Below are positions 45,843 to 54,147 of a stretch of DNA of 64,000 nt, piece after piece. A program made the position numbers and the translations under genes. Origin of the DNA: Flavobacterium branchiarum (lineage in GTDB: Bacteria > Bacteroidota > Bacteroidia > Flavobacteriales > Flavobacteriaceae). The DNA lies in the NCBI RefSeq assembly GCF_030409845.1, contig NZ_JAUFQQ010000003.1:496001-560000 (forward strand), read 5' to 3'. Numbering within the stretch: position 1 is the first letter of the stretch; every line of letters begins with the position of its first letter. The notes beneath the pieces are model-generated. The model saw nothing but the letters and a program-made list of their open reading frames with translations. It was not told the DNA's origin and searched no databases.

Positions 45843-47926
45843 TACTTTTTGTAGCTTTTGTTTTTCTCAAATTCAAAAGAGGTTGTACAGTCCTCTTTCA
45901 ATACGATATACGCATCGAATTTCTTACCTGCCTTGCTTTTCATTCCTTTGATGAGTGAAGTTTTCTTTTTGTTGATAAGGCTTTCAATATCGGCAATACC
46001 GATTTGTACGCCACACACATTGCGGAACTGTACCCAGCTACAAACTTCATCAGGACATTTCACTATCTTATCACGCATAAGGAGTTGCTTGCTTTTACAT
46101 TTCGGGCAATTAAGTTTGGGCAGGTTGCCGTTGGCAATGGTAGTTTGCAATAGTTCATTGGTAATAGATGAAGCATAGGTTTCCATCTCTTTTTGAAATG
46201 CTTCGGCATCGGCTTCATTGTTTTCTATTTTCTGCAAGGCAAGTTCCCATTCGGCAGTCATCGCCACGTCCGCAATTTTGAGGTCTTTTACGAGTTCATA
46301 TACCTGCAATCCTTTTTCAGTGGGTATCAGGGATTTCTTATCCCTTTGGATATAGTTGCGGGTAAACAGCGTTTCGATAATCGCCGCCCTTGTTGCAGGT
46401 GTACCAATACCAATATTTTGCAGGGCTTTCCGTTCCTCTTCGTTTTCGATTTCCTTTCCTGCACTTTCCATAGCCGACAAAAGCCCTGCTTCGGTATAAA
46501 GCACAGGCGGTTTGGTTTGCTTTTCCAAAACGGTGGCTTCCTTAATTTTGAGTTCATCACCCTTTTTCAGTTCAGGCAAATCCTGTACAGGTTCGGTATC
46601 ATCATCCGAGAAGCTACCTTTAATGGAACGCCAGCCTGCTTCCATAATCTTACAGCCTTTTGCCATAAAATCGTAATGCAATGCCTGTATAGCAATATCG
46701 GTCAACTCTTTGATACAGGCTTGTGAAATGGCTTCGAGTAATCGAAAGGCAATCATATCATAAACCGCATTTTCCTTTGCGTTCAGGGCAGACGGTATTT
46801 TATCAGTAATCAGCAAACCGTGATGGTCGGTAACACGCAGGTCGTTCACGATACGTTTGTTGAAACGACCCCATTTTACTTTGGCTACGGCTTGTTTGCA
46901 AGTTTCCCTGTCCTGCAATGCTCTTACGAGGTTGGGAATTTCTGCCCACATATCTTCGGGAATGTATTTGCTTCCGGTGCGTGGGTAAGTGATAAACTTC
47001 TTTTCGTAAAGGCTTTGGGCAATGTTCAGGGTTTCTTCGGCAGAAAGATTGAGCTTTTTATTGGCTTCCTTTTGCAGTCCTGTAAGGTCAAACAACAAAG
47101 GCGGTTGCTCTGTAACGCTTTTGGTTTCTACCGATGTAATTGTTGCCGTATCGCTTCGCTGAATGGCTTTCAATGTATCATCGGCAAGTTTTTGGTCTTC
47201 CCATTTGGTTTTGGAAAGGCTTTTAAAATCAATACCTGCTTTGTGATGCAACAACTGTATCTGCCAATATTTCTTTACCGAGAAGTTTTTGTTTTCGAGA
47301 TAACGCTTGCATATCAAAGCCAGTGTAGGTGTTTGCACCCTGCCGAGCGAGTAAACCCCGTTACCTGCGGCAATGCTCAATGCCTGTGTAGCATTGATGC
47401 CCACCAACCAATCGGCACGGCTTCTGCCTTGAGCCGCCTGATACAACCCGTCAAATTCTTTTCCGTCTTTCAGGTTGTCAAAGCCTTGTTTGATGGCTTT
47501 TTCGGTAAGCGAGCTTATCCAAAGCCGTTCAAACGGTTTCTTGCATTTGAGGTGTTCGTATATATAGCGAAAGATGAGTTCGCCCTCACGTCCTGCATCG
47601 GTAGCTACAATAATGCTATCGCTACGGTTGAAAAGCTGATCTATTATTTTCAGTTGCTTTAACGCACCCGCATCAGCGGTATAGCCTTTGTCTTTTTTTA
47701 CTTTCCGGACAGTCAGTAAAAACGGGTTGGGGAGTATCGGCAATGATACTTTGTCAAATCCTTTGATCCCATAATCTTCTGGCATTCCCAATCCTATGAG
47801 GTGTCCGAATGCCCACGTAACAAAATAGCCGTTACCTGTCAGGTAGCCGTCCTTTTTTTCGGATGCTCCCACAAGTCCGGCTATTTCCCTTGCTACGCTT
47901 GGTTTTTCTGCAATAATTGTTTTCAT
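45842..47926 (-). CDS. topB: Type IA DNA topoisomerase (Exc-like)
   Basis: The 694-residue protein starts with a Toprim domain (KTIIAEKPSVAREIA; acidic motif DAGREGELIF near 107-116) and has the active-site tyrosine in ITYPRTGSKY (about residue 315). It ends in a four-cysteine zinc ribbon (CPKCKSK...KCPDEVC). In CTnDOT the excision gene exc encodes a topoisomerase of this type at the same place, after xis2c, xis2d and orf3. The gene is intact and should be both an enzyme and part of the excision/transfer activation module. Confidence 0.93.
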   Translation of the reverse strand: MKTIIAEKPSVAREIAGLVGASEKKDGYLTGNGYFVTWAFGHLIGLGMPEDYGIKGFDKVSLPILPNPFLLTVRKVKKDKGYTADAGALKQLKIIDQLFNRSDSIIVATDAGREGELIFRYIYEHLKCKKPFERLWISSLTEKAIKQGFDNLKDGKEFDGLYQAAQGRSRADWLVGINATQALSIAAGNGVYSLGRVQTPTLALICKRYLENKNFSVKKYWQIQLLHHKAGIDFKSLSKTKWEDQKLADDTLKAIQRSDTATITSVETKSVTEQPPLLFDLTGLQKEANKKLNLSAEETLNIAQSLYEKKFITYPRTGSKYIPEDMWAEIPNLVRALQDRETCKQAVAKVKWGRFNKRIVNDLRVTDHHGLLITDKIPSALNAKENAVYDMIAFRLLEAISQACIKELTDIAIQALHYDFMAKGCKIMEAGWRSIKGSFSDDDTEPVQDLPELKKGDELKIKEATVLEKQTKPPVLYTEAGLLSAMESAGKEIENEEERKALQNIGIGTPATRAAIIETLFTRNYIQRDKKSLIPTEKGLQVYELVKDLKIADVAMTAEWELALQKIENNEADAEAFQKEMETYASSITNELLQTTIANGNLPKLNCPKCKSKQLLMRDKIVKCPDEVCSWVQFRNVCGVQIGIADIESLINKKKTSLIKGMKSKAGKKFDAYIVLKEDCTTSFEFEKNKSYKK

Positions 47927-47929
47927 ACA

Positions 47930-49387
47930 CTACATTTTTCTGACTTTGGATTTTGCAGGTGCTTTAGGCTTTTCCTGTTGTTCCTGCTGTTGTTTGTTTT
48001 TAGGTGTTTGTTGCCCCGATTTCAAAGGCTCGTTGATATTTTTTGTCGCTTCGTTGGTCTTTCCCTCCGAATTAACGGCAACTTGCGTTTTATTAGTTTC
48101 GGCAGGTTTTGCCTGAGCCTTAACCTGGTTTGGAAAGGCAAAGTCGGTTTTTCCTGTTTCCTTGTTGAAAGTGATATAACCCTGATATGGTTGCCCTTTT
48201 TTATCCCTCAATCCGTCAATGTAAACCGTCTGCCCGGCTTTGAAATCCTTATGCTGCTCATCGGTCAGTTCCTTGCCTCTGAATGTTTTTGGAGCTTCCT
48301 GCGGCTGGCTTTGCTGGTTACTTTGCCCGTTGCTTTGGGTTTGCCTGTTGGAATTATTGCGGTCAAACAGGAACTCAACATAACGCTTGTCTGCATTGAA
48401 CTGTACAGTTGCCGTGAACTCCGTTCCTTTAGTAGAAATCATACCGTCTAACTTTAAGGGCTTACCCTCCATTAAGGTTTGCTTTTGGGCATCGTCCAAT
48501 TTCACGCCCTTAATTTCATCGGGAATTTTTATGAAATCCGTTCGCAGTGCAATTACATCGTTTGTCAGCCTGTCTATACTGATAATGGACGGCATCAATT
48601 CTCCTGTCTTGGTATTTTTCAAATCAACCACCCGTCCCATATTGCCCGTTTCAAGCAGGTTTTTCTTGTCCTCATCCGTAAATTTGTGTCCAAAAAACTC
48701 AAAATGCAGATTAGGCTCTTTTTTGATGCCGTGTATTCCCACAACAATTTTTCCGTCTTCGGCTTGCTGTAATGACAGTCGGGCATCTGTGCGGAGAATA
48801 GTACCTCCAAGATTAACCCCTATCGGTACGAGTTCATTGGTTTTATAACCTTTCAATAAAGGTTCAAGCAGGTTTCTCTTTTCAAGGTATTCCTTGCTTA
48901 ATCCGAGATTGGTCATTGTATCCCAATCAATCTGCTCCGGCTTGTAGCGGTATTCGCTTACATCCGGCGTTGTCTGTGCTGTTTCCATATTTTTTTGATT
49001 TTCTTGTTTTTTATCCTGTTGAGGTTCCGTTTTTACCTCGTGTTCTTTCATCACTTTTTCGCCTTCGGGAGTTGGCTTATCTACCTGCTTTTGCATTTCC
49101 TGTGCTTTCTCAACGGCGATAGGTGCAGGCACTTTGAAAAATGAAAAATTGGTAGGGTTCTTTAGTTGGCTGAAAAAATTGGAAAAGAAGTTGGAAAAGA
49201 AATCGCCACTCTTATCCACACGCATAAACTGATTTTGGTTTTTCTTTGTGGGTTCAACGGTTTCCATTTTCCCGTTCTCGTCTATGCTCTTTACGGCTTG
49301 GATTTTCATTTTTTCTTTATCCAGCACCAATAATATGTCCGATAACTGTTCGGGCATTTCCTGTTTGTTTGTGGGTTCTTCACTCAT
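47930..49387 (-). CDS. DUF3945 protein (orf3 position)
   Basis: The 485-residue protein has a DUF3945 core with LSKEYLEKRNLLEPLLKGYKTNELVPI and repeated KFTDEDKK..LLETGNMGRVV-type modules. N- and C-terminal thirds are low-complexity (E/K/P/Q). In CTnDOT-like elements this gene stands between the excisionase pair and the topoisomerase (orf3). Function unknown. It ends 4 nt before topB, and a phased-repeat promoter precedes it. Confidence 0.85.
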   Translation of the reverse strand: MSEEPTNKQEMPEQLSDILLVLDKEKMKIQAVKSIDENGKMETVEPTKKNQNQFMRVDKSGDFFSNFFSNFFSQLKNPTNFSFFKVPAPIAVEKAQEMQKQVDKPTPEGEKVMKEHEVKTEPQQDKKQENQKNMETAQTTPDVSEYRYKPEQIDWDTMTNLGLSKEYLEKRNLLEPLLKGYKTNELVPIGVNLGGTILRTDARLSLQQAEDGKIVVGIHGIKKEPNLHFEFFGHKFTDEDKKNLLETGNMGRVVDLKNTKTGELMPSIISIDRLTNDVIALRTDFIKIPDEIKGVKLDDAQKQTLMEGKPLKLDGMISTKGTEFTATVQFNADKRYVEFLFDRNNSNRQTQSNGQSNQQSQPQEAPKTFRGKELTDEQHKDFKAGQTVYIDGLRDKKGQPYQGYITFNKETGKTDFAFPNQVKAQAKPAETNKTQVAVNSEGKTNEATKNINEPLKSGQQTPKNKQQQEQQEKPKAPAKSKVRKM

Positions 49388-49414
49388 AATCTGAAAATTT
49401 TAAAAGTTTACCGC

Positions 49415-49487
49415 CCAATGTAAAGGAAGCGTTCACTGCATTGCCCGAAGTGGCACTCAAAGGCAGTGTTTGTCACTTATTGGCGTT
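49415..49487 (-). promoter_or_regulatory. DUF3945/topB promoter with 10-bp-phased repeats
   Basis: On the plus strand GGCACT (49452), GGCAGT (49462), GTCACT (49472) and GGCGTT (49482) start exactly 10 bp apart. On the minus strand AGTGCCACTT is followed at the conserved spacing by the -7-like box TACATTGG (49422-49415), 27 nt before the gene. This gives orf3-exc a promoter of its own behind the two excisionase genes. Confidence 0.65.
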
Positions 49488-49777
49488 CATTTTGCAGGAG
49501 GGTTAAAACTTTCCCTTATGAACTGATGCACATCGGACAGCTTGTAATACAGTTTACCGCTAATAGTATAATAGGGTAGTTTACCGATGGAGCGATACCG
49601 TTGCAGGGAACGGTTGCTGATTTTTAGCATTTGCAGCAAGTCCTGATTATCGAGCAATTCTTCGCCGTCTATGCTGTTACGTTTCTTTTGCAACTCGTCT
49701 ATATTGTCGCCCAACATATCGAGGCGACCCATAAGGCGTTCCATCCACGCCAAAAATTCCATTCTGTCAATATTCAT
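49487..49777 (-). CDS. Excisionase-type helix-turn-helix protein (Xis2d-like)
   Basis: The 96-residue protein has a coiled N-terminus (about 8-35) and a winged helix-turn-helix: NQDLLQMLKISNRSLQRYR then GKLPYYTISGKLYYKLSDVHQFI, the MerR/excisionase-like 'helix_turn_helix_17' form. By gene order (HTH, HTH, DUF3945, topoisomerase) it corresponds to Xis2d of CTnDOT, which bends attachment-site DNA for excision and is reported to bind the mob-tra region. It is the best candidate to bind the 10-bp-phased repeats. Confidence 0.85.
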   Translation of the reverse strand: MNIDRMEFLAWMERLMGRLDMLGDNIDELQKKRNSIDGEELLDNQDLLQMLKISNRSLQRYRSIGKLPYYTISGKLYYKLSDVHQFIRESFNPPAK

Positions 49778-49804
49778 AGGAATATACTTTTTGAGGGTTC
49801 ATAC

Positions 49805-50158
49805 CTATTTTTTATCTGTTTTTAGCTTTCTGCCTTTCTCAATATAGCTTTTGCCTTTTGCCATAAGCTCCTGCACAAACTCATCGCTGCTTTGTATCGC
49901 ATTGGAGTTAAGCATTTCCTTAATTGCCCCAATTGTGTAGAAATATTGACCATACATTTTGGAATAGGCTATTTCACCCTTGGTACGCATACGCCACAAT
50001 GTTTTCTCGCTGATGTGCAGGTATTGGCATACCTCGTGGTTATTTAACCACAGGTCATCATAGCTTTTATCTTCCTGTCTTTTCAGGTAATCGGCAATGG
50101 CATTGATACGGCTGTTTAGCTGTTGCCATGCTTCTTCTTCAATCGTTATAATTTTCAT
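49805..50158 (-). CDS. Excisionase-type helix-turn-helix protein (Xis2c-like)
   Basis: The start MKIITIEEEAW at 50158 is chosen; the open frame extends 60 codons upstream through promoter repeats and is not coding-like there. The 117-residue protein has WLNNHEVCQYLHISEKTLWRMRTKGEIAYSK, the same HTH type as the next gene, with a basic C-terminus. It corresponds in order to CTnDOT Xis2c. It is the first gene of the excision operon, 28 nt upstream of the xis2d-like gene. Confidence 0.85.
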   Translation of the reverse strand: MKIITIEEEAWQQLNSRINAIADYLKRQEDKSYDDLWLNNHEVCQYLHISEKTLWRMRTKGEIAYSKMYGQYFYTIGAIKEMLNSNAIQSSDEFVQELMAKGKSYIEKGRKLKTDKK

Positions 50159-50160
50159 TG

Positions 50161-50344
50161 CAAAGCATTTAAAGTTCACTATGCAAAATTGCTTAGGGTG
50201 GCAGTGTTTGTCTGCCAAGCCTCGCCAATTGGTTTGGCAGTTTTTTGAAAATTTCTGCAAACAGGGAAACCCCTTGTTTGATAAGGGTTTAAATGTATTG
50301 GAGGGAGTTTGTGAAGGAATTTTTCCAACATTTGCCAATTGGCA
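50161..50344 (-). promoter_or_regulatory. Excision operon promoter region
   Basis: GGCAGTGTTTGTC (50200-50212) is a copy of the shared repeat, but only two repeats (50200, 50210) keep the 10-bp phase and the -7-like ATGCTTTG (50168-50161) is 2 bp off the common spacing. Inverted repeats are also present: CTGCCAA/TTGGCAG (50212-50218 and 50234-50240), CCAATTGG (50225-50232) and a perfect TGCCAATTGGCA (50333-50344). RteC of CTnDOT binds inverted half-sites near its excision promoter, so these are candidate RteC sites. Confidence 0.5.
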
Positions 50345-50358
50345 TATATGGGCAAAGA

Positions 50359-50387
50359 AAAAGCAGTACGGTTTGGGTACTGCTTTT
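50359..50387. terminator. Strong hairpin terminator after the rteC-like gene
   Basis: AAAAGCAGTAC (50359-50369) and GTACTGCTTTT (50377-50387) form a perfect 11-bp stem with a 7-nt loop and A/T flanks on both sides. It lies 20 nt beyond the rteC-like stop and upstream of the excision operon promoter, insulating one from the other. Confidence 0.8.
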
Positions 50388-50407
50388 AAATTACTGTATT
50401 GAAGTGG

Positions 50408-51253
50408 TTAAAGGTCTTTATCCATATACTCTTCAAGGGATATTTTGAGTTGGTCTAAAAATGCCGTTCGGGAACCTGCCCTTGTTTTCATTCGGTGGAA
50501 AGCATGATGTAGATCATTTAATGGGATCCGGAAAAGTATTTGGAACATTAGGCTTATTTTTCGGATACCAATCTTGCCGTGTGAAATAGCCCCCGAAGCA
50601 TGGAGGGCATAAATTAGCTCAATAAGAGAATTTTTACTGTCCGTCCAGAATATATCTTTGTAACTTTCCGAGTTTTGCAAAATCAGATCAGGGTTTTCAT
50701 CGGGATTGATTTTTGTAAGCAGGTACGAATAGAGTAATTCATTCGCAATAATTCTAGAAACTTTATAGTCGAAAAATGTTGAAAAAGATGGATCCATTTC
50801 GAATACAATGCTGTTTAATCCATCGTGATAGTTTATATTGCCTCGTTTAAAGTATGAGTTATCGCGATCTGTTCTTCCCGAGCGGTAATACCTATAGAAA
50901 TCGGAATTACATATATGCTCAATATACTCCCGCTTCAGGTTAGTCAACTGTTTAGAAAAGTAGTTGTTATACATTTTACCATTACTAACTGGACAGGCCG
51001 TTTCGGTACGATAAACCTTATTATAGTAAATCAATCTCCCGAGTATCTGCGGTTTTGTATTGCGAAAGAAATTAATCTCCTCTGCGTCATTTTTAAATTT
51101 CTCTTCAGCAATTAACTTTTTGACTGATAGCAATAAGTCTTGGAGATATAACATCATTTCATGTGCCTCATCAATCAGACTTTTGTTTTGTGATGAAACC
51201 TTATCTTCTTTCTTGTGTATCTCTAAAATGATATTTTGTAAAGAGTATTTCAT
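50408..51253 (-). CDS. rteC: RteC-family regulator, copy 2
   Basis: The 281-residue protein is RteC-like over its full length (FFRNTKPQILGRLIYYNKVYR, FYRYYRSGRTD, SLIELIYALHASGAISHG, the last probably part of the winged helix). It sits directly upstream of, and in the same direction as, the xis2c-xis2d-orf3-exc-like operon, as in CTnDOT, where RteC activates excision. The two-component pair RteA/RteB that controls rteC in CTnDOT is absent here. It is the last ICE backbone gene before the chromosome. Confidence 0.87.
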   Translation of the reverse strand: MKYSLQNIILEIHKKEDKVSSQNKSLIDEAHEMMLYLQDLLLSVKKLIAEEKFKNDAEEINFFRNTKPQILGRLIYYNKVYRTETACPVSNGKMYNNYFSKQLTNLKREYIEHICNSDFYRYYRSGRTDRDNSYFKRGNINYHDGLNSIVFEMDPSFSTFFDYKVSRIIANELLYSYLLTKINPDENPDLILQNSESYKDIFWTDSKNSLIELIYALHASGAISHGKIGIRKISLMFQILFRIPLNDLHHAFHRMKTRAGSRTAFLDQLKISLEEYMDKDL

Positions 51254-51270
51254 AGTCCGTATTTTTTACT

Positions 51271-51300
51271 GGAAAACCAGATTTTAAAATCTGGTTTTCC
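51271..51300. repeat. Perfect 30-bp palindrome upstream of rteC
   Basis: Each 15-bp half reads GGAAAACCAGATTTT and its exact reverse complement, with no spacer. It starts 18 bp upstream of the rteC-like start codon, so it could be an operator for rteC, a transcription terminator for leftward or rightward transcripts, or part of the element end. Confidence 0.6.
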
Positions 51301-51335
51301 TGATTTAAATCACAAACTTTGTTATTAAAAATGAG

Positions 51336-51383
51336 AATCTTTCCCAAGTTCTTCCCAACTTGGGAAAGATTTTTCTACATTTG
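51336..51383 (+). promoter_or_regulatory. Promoter with inverted-repeat operator for the polysaccharide cluster
   Basis: AATCTTTCCCAAGTT (51336-51350) is perfectly inverted as AACTTGGGAAAGATT (51357-51371), with a 6-nt spacer. Five bases downstream is a perfect -7 box TACATTTG (51376-51383). The repeat covers the place of the -33 element, so a regulator could bind there. Transcription would start near 51390, leaving a leader of about 200 nt before the first glycosyltransferase gene. Confidence 0.55.
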
Positions 51384-51595
51384 TAATGTTGTTACAAGGA
51401 AAATGAATGAGAATGTATGCAATTAGCACCATTACTAAATCGTTACCGAAAACGATTTCCTTTTTTATAAACTACTCTTTATGAGCTGCTTTCAACTTAA
51501 CTAATCTTTTTATTAAAAACTAACGAAATATAATTTTCGAGAGGAATGCTGGATTTGTAGGTTTATTAAATTAATAGTATTTATTGATTTTTTGA

Positions 51596-52975
51596 ATGGA
51601 AAAAAATAAGATTTTTTTACTCTTCCCAGATGGAGTCGGAATTAGGAATTACCTTTATTCTAATGTATTTAAGGATACAGACAAGGATTTAGTGTTGTTT
51701 CATAATTTTGACTCCGAAACTGTGAATGCAATAAAAAGCAATACAGTAATTAATGACGAAATCACCATTCCTAATTACAGAGAATCTACAAAAGAGAAGT
51801 TTTTAAGAGAATTAATCTGTCTCTCGAGATTACGATATAATACCCAATTAGTTAACAATGAATCTGTATTGACTAATTGGAATTGGAGCCATAAAAGTAT
51901 TTCCAAAAAAACATTCTATAAGATAATTGAGCTACTGGCTCCTTTCTTTAAGAAGTATTCTAGCATTTTAAAATTAGAAGAAAAATATCAAAAGGCTATT
52001 CGTCAAAATAGTTTCTATGATGAGGTAAAAGAGATCTTAATAAAAAATAAACCAAAGACTATTTTTTGTTCCCACCAACGAGCTCTTAAAGCAGCTACAA
52101 TTTTTGCTGTTGCTTCAGATCTAGGAATCAAAACTACAACAGTAATTTACTCTTGGGATAACTTGCCTAAAGCGCGTATGGCCTTACGAGCAAATGCTTA
52201 TTTAGTATGGTCAGATTATATGAAAAAGGAATTGAGGATGTATTATCCAGAAATTCCTTCAAGTAGTATTTATGTTACTGGAACCCCACAATTTGAGTTC
52301 TATGAAAACGAGGAAAATATAATTGATAAAGAGATTTTTTATAGAAGATATAATTTAGATCCAAATAAAAGAATCATTTGTTTCTCGGGTGATGATACTA
52401 AAACCTCTCCTGATGATCCAAGTTATTTAGAAGATATCGCCACAGAATTAATTAAAGCCAACCTGCAGGATAAATATCAAATTTTGTTAAGAAGATGTCC
52501 AGTAGATTTTTCAGGAAGATTCGATTCGGTAGTAAAAAAATACAGTAACTTTATCAAAGAGGCAGCTCCTTTGTGGTGTTTTAATTCATCAAAAGAATGG
52601 AATGCTATTTATCCTTCTGCCGAAGATGTCAAACTACTTGTCAGCACTGCTTTTTATTCTGATATAGTTGTAAATGTAGGATCTACAATGGCTTTTGACT
52701 TTGCAATGTTTAATAAACCATGTGTGTTTATTAATTATGAGCAACAAAATAAAAAAGTAAAAAATTGGTCAATTAAAACGATTTATCAATTTCAACATTT
52801 CAGAAGCATGCCCAATAAAAACGCTGTGATTTGGCTCGATAGCAAAGAAGAAATTGTAGAAAAATTAACCCTAGATAAGAACTGTAGCTCAGATATGATT
52901 GTATGGAGAGATATTGTTCTAGAAGATTATAAAAATTCTTCGATTAAAATAAAAGCAATTATTAATTCGGACTAA
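51596..52975 (+). CDS. GT-B-fold transferase of the polysaccharide cluster
   Basis: The 459-residue protein has no signal peptide. Its C-terminal half shows a GT-B-like layout with IYVTGTPQFEFY, KRIICFSGDDTKTSPDD, LLRRCPVDFSGRF and VNVGSTMAFDFAMFNKPCVFINYE. The last resembles the nucleotide-sugar/CDP-glycerol transferase C-terminal motif. It is likely a glycosyl- or glycerophosphotransferase acting on a surface polysaccharide; the donor is unknown. It is the first chromosomal gene after the ICE, 1 nt before the next transferase. Confidence 0.7.
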   Translation: MEKNKIFLLFPDGVGIRNYLYSNVFKDTDKDLVLFHNFDSETVNAIKSNTVINDEITIPNYRESTKEKFLRELICLSRLRYNTQLVNNESVLTNWNWSHKSISKKTFYKIIELLAPFFKKYSSILKLEEKYQKAIRQNSFYDEVKEILIKNKPKTIFCSHQRALKAATIFAVASDLGIKTTTVIYSWDNLPKARMALRANAYLVWSDYMKKELRMYYPEIPSSSIYVTGTPQFEFYENEENIIDKEIFYRRYNLDPNKRIICFSGDDTKTSPDDPSYLEDIATELIKANLQDKYQILLRRCPVDFSGRFDSVVKKYSNFIKEAAPLWCFNSSKEWNAIYPSAEDVKLLVSTAFYSDIVVNVGSTMAFDFAMFNKPCVFINYEQQNKKVKNWSIKTIYQFQHFRSMPNKNAVIWLDSKEEIVEKLTLDKNCSSDMIVWRDIVLEDYKNSSIKIKAIINSD

Positions 52976-52976
52976 A

Positions 52977-54125
52977 ATGCACATCTGTTTCCTAACAAAT
53001 GAATATCCAAAAGAAGGCTTTCCACATGGGGGAATAGGAAGCTTTGTGAAAACTTTGGCTGTAGCATTAATCGATAAAGGAATCAGAGTTTCAGTGATAG
53101 GGTTGAATTATACCTCAAATAATGAAGCTGTAATTGTAGATGGAGTTCATGTCCATCGCCTTAAAAAGAATACCGTAAAAATGATCTCTTGGCATTTTAA
53201 TTTTAAAGTAATTAATAATAAAATAAAAGAAGTCCATAAAGAGCATCCCATAAATATTGTAGAAACTTCAGAATTAGGTCTGGCTTTTATATCCAAAATA
53301 AAAGATATTAAATATATAATCAGACTGCATGGGGGGCATCATTTTTTTGCAGAAGGAGAAAACAGAGGAATTAATAAATGGAAAGGATTTCAAGAAAAAA
53401 GATCTTTCAAAAACAGTGATGGTTTTATAGCAGTTTCTCAATATGTAAAAAATCATACCGAGAAGTATCTAAGCTATCATGATAAGCCACTAGGCTATAT
53501 TAATAATCCGATAAATAGTAAAATTTTTCAACCCAATGAAAAGTATTTAGCTAAAGCCAAAATTGTTTTTGTCGGTACCGTTTGCGAAAAAAAAGGAATT
53601 CGTCAATTAATACAGGCGTTCCCGCTAGTAAAAAAAACATATCCTGAAGCTATATTAGAAATATATGGTAGAGATTGGTTTTTTTTAGATGGAAGTTCTT
53701 ATATTCAATCACTTAAAGAAGAAGAGTTTTCTAGATTAGGAGAGATTGCAAAAGATATTCATTTTCAAGGAGCAGTTTCACATACAGATTTACCTGAAAT
53801 TTATGAAAAAGCTTCTGTATGTGTTTTCCCATCTCATATAGAAACTCAAGGCTTAGTAGCCCCAGAAGCTATGGCAATGGAAAGACCAGTTGTTTTTACA
53901 AAGTTAGGACCAGGTGCAGAAACAATAGAAGATTATAAAACTGGATTATTATGCGATCCACATAATCCCGAAGATATAGCCGAGAAAATCATTTGGGTTT
54001 TTTCAAACCAAAACAAAGCAAAAGAGATAGGGGAAAAGGCAAGAGAGTTTGTACTTGAAAAATATGGACTGAGTCCTGTTGTTTCTCAGAATATTTATTT
54101 TTATCAATCAGTGATTAACCAGTAA
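52977..54125 (+). CDS. GT4-family glycosyltransferase
   Basis: The 382-residue GT-B enzyme begins MHICFLTNEYPKEGFPHGGIGSF, a typical GT4 acceptor-domain start with the GG-x-G motif. The C-terminal domain has KIVFVGTVCEKKGIRQLIQAF and ASVCVFPSHIETQGLVAPEAMAMERPVV, including the E-x7-E motif. It should retain donor sugar configuration and act at the cytoplasmic membrane face on a lipid-linked oligosaccharide. Confidence 0.9.
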   Translation: MHICFLTNEYPKEGFPHGGIGSFVKTLAVALIDKGIRVSVIGLNYTSNNEAVIVDGVHVHRLKKNTVKMISWHFNFKVINNKIKEVHKEHPINIVETSELGLAFISKIKDIKYIIRLHGGHHFFAEGENRGINKWKGFQEKRSFKNSDGFIAVSQYVKNHTEKYLSYHDKPLGYINNPINSKIFQPNEKYLAKAKIVFVGTVCEKKGIRQLIQAFPLVKKTYPEAILEIYGRDWFFLDGSSYIQSLKEEEFSRLGEIAKDIHFQGAVSHTDLPEIYEKASVCVFPSHIETQGLVAPEAMAMERPVVFTKLGPGAETIEDYKTGLLCDPHNPEDIAEKIIWVFSNQNKAKEIGEKAREFVLEKYGLSPVVSQNIYFYQSVINQ

Positions 54126-54147
54126 TATTTTTTGATTAGTGAATTAA

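Larger units (their letters stand above)
51254..51595. other. ICE-chromosome junction region
   Basis: This 342-bp non-coding stretch separates the last ICE gene from the polysaccharide cluster. It holds a 30-bp perfect palindrome (51271-51300), a 15-bp inverted repeat overlapping a plus-strand promoter (51336-51383), and a short stem AAATCGTT/AACGATTT (51437-51458). No tRNA is seen. A 25-codon frame at 51407-51484 has no recognisable product. The ICE end must lie here or just left, but I cannot define attR. Confidence 0.55.

Noticed and set aside
45842..47926. Housekeeping topoisomerase
   Set aside because: The gene order HTH-HTH-DUF3945-topoisomerase matches the CTnDOT excision operon, so it is an ICE gene, not a chromosomal one.
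49805..50338. Longer start for the Xis2c-like gene
   Set aside because: The 60-codon extension would run through the phased repeat and inverted repeats of the promoter, and the homologous region begins at the ATG at 50158.
51254..51595. tRNA gene as ICE attachment site
   Set aside because: No tRNA-like cloverleaf or conserved T-loop sequence is visible in the junction region.
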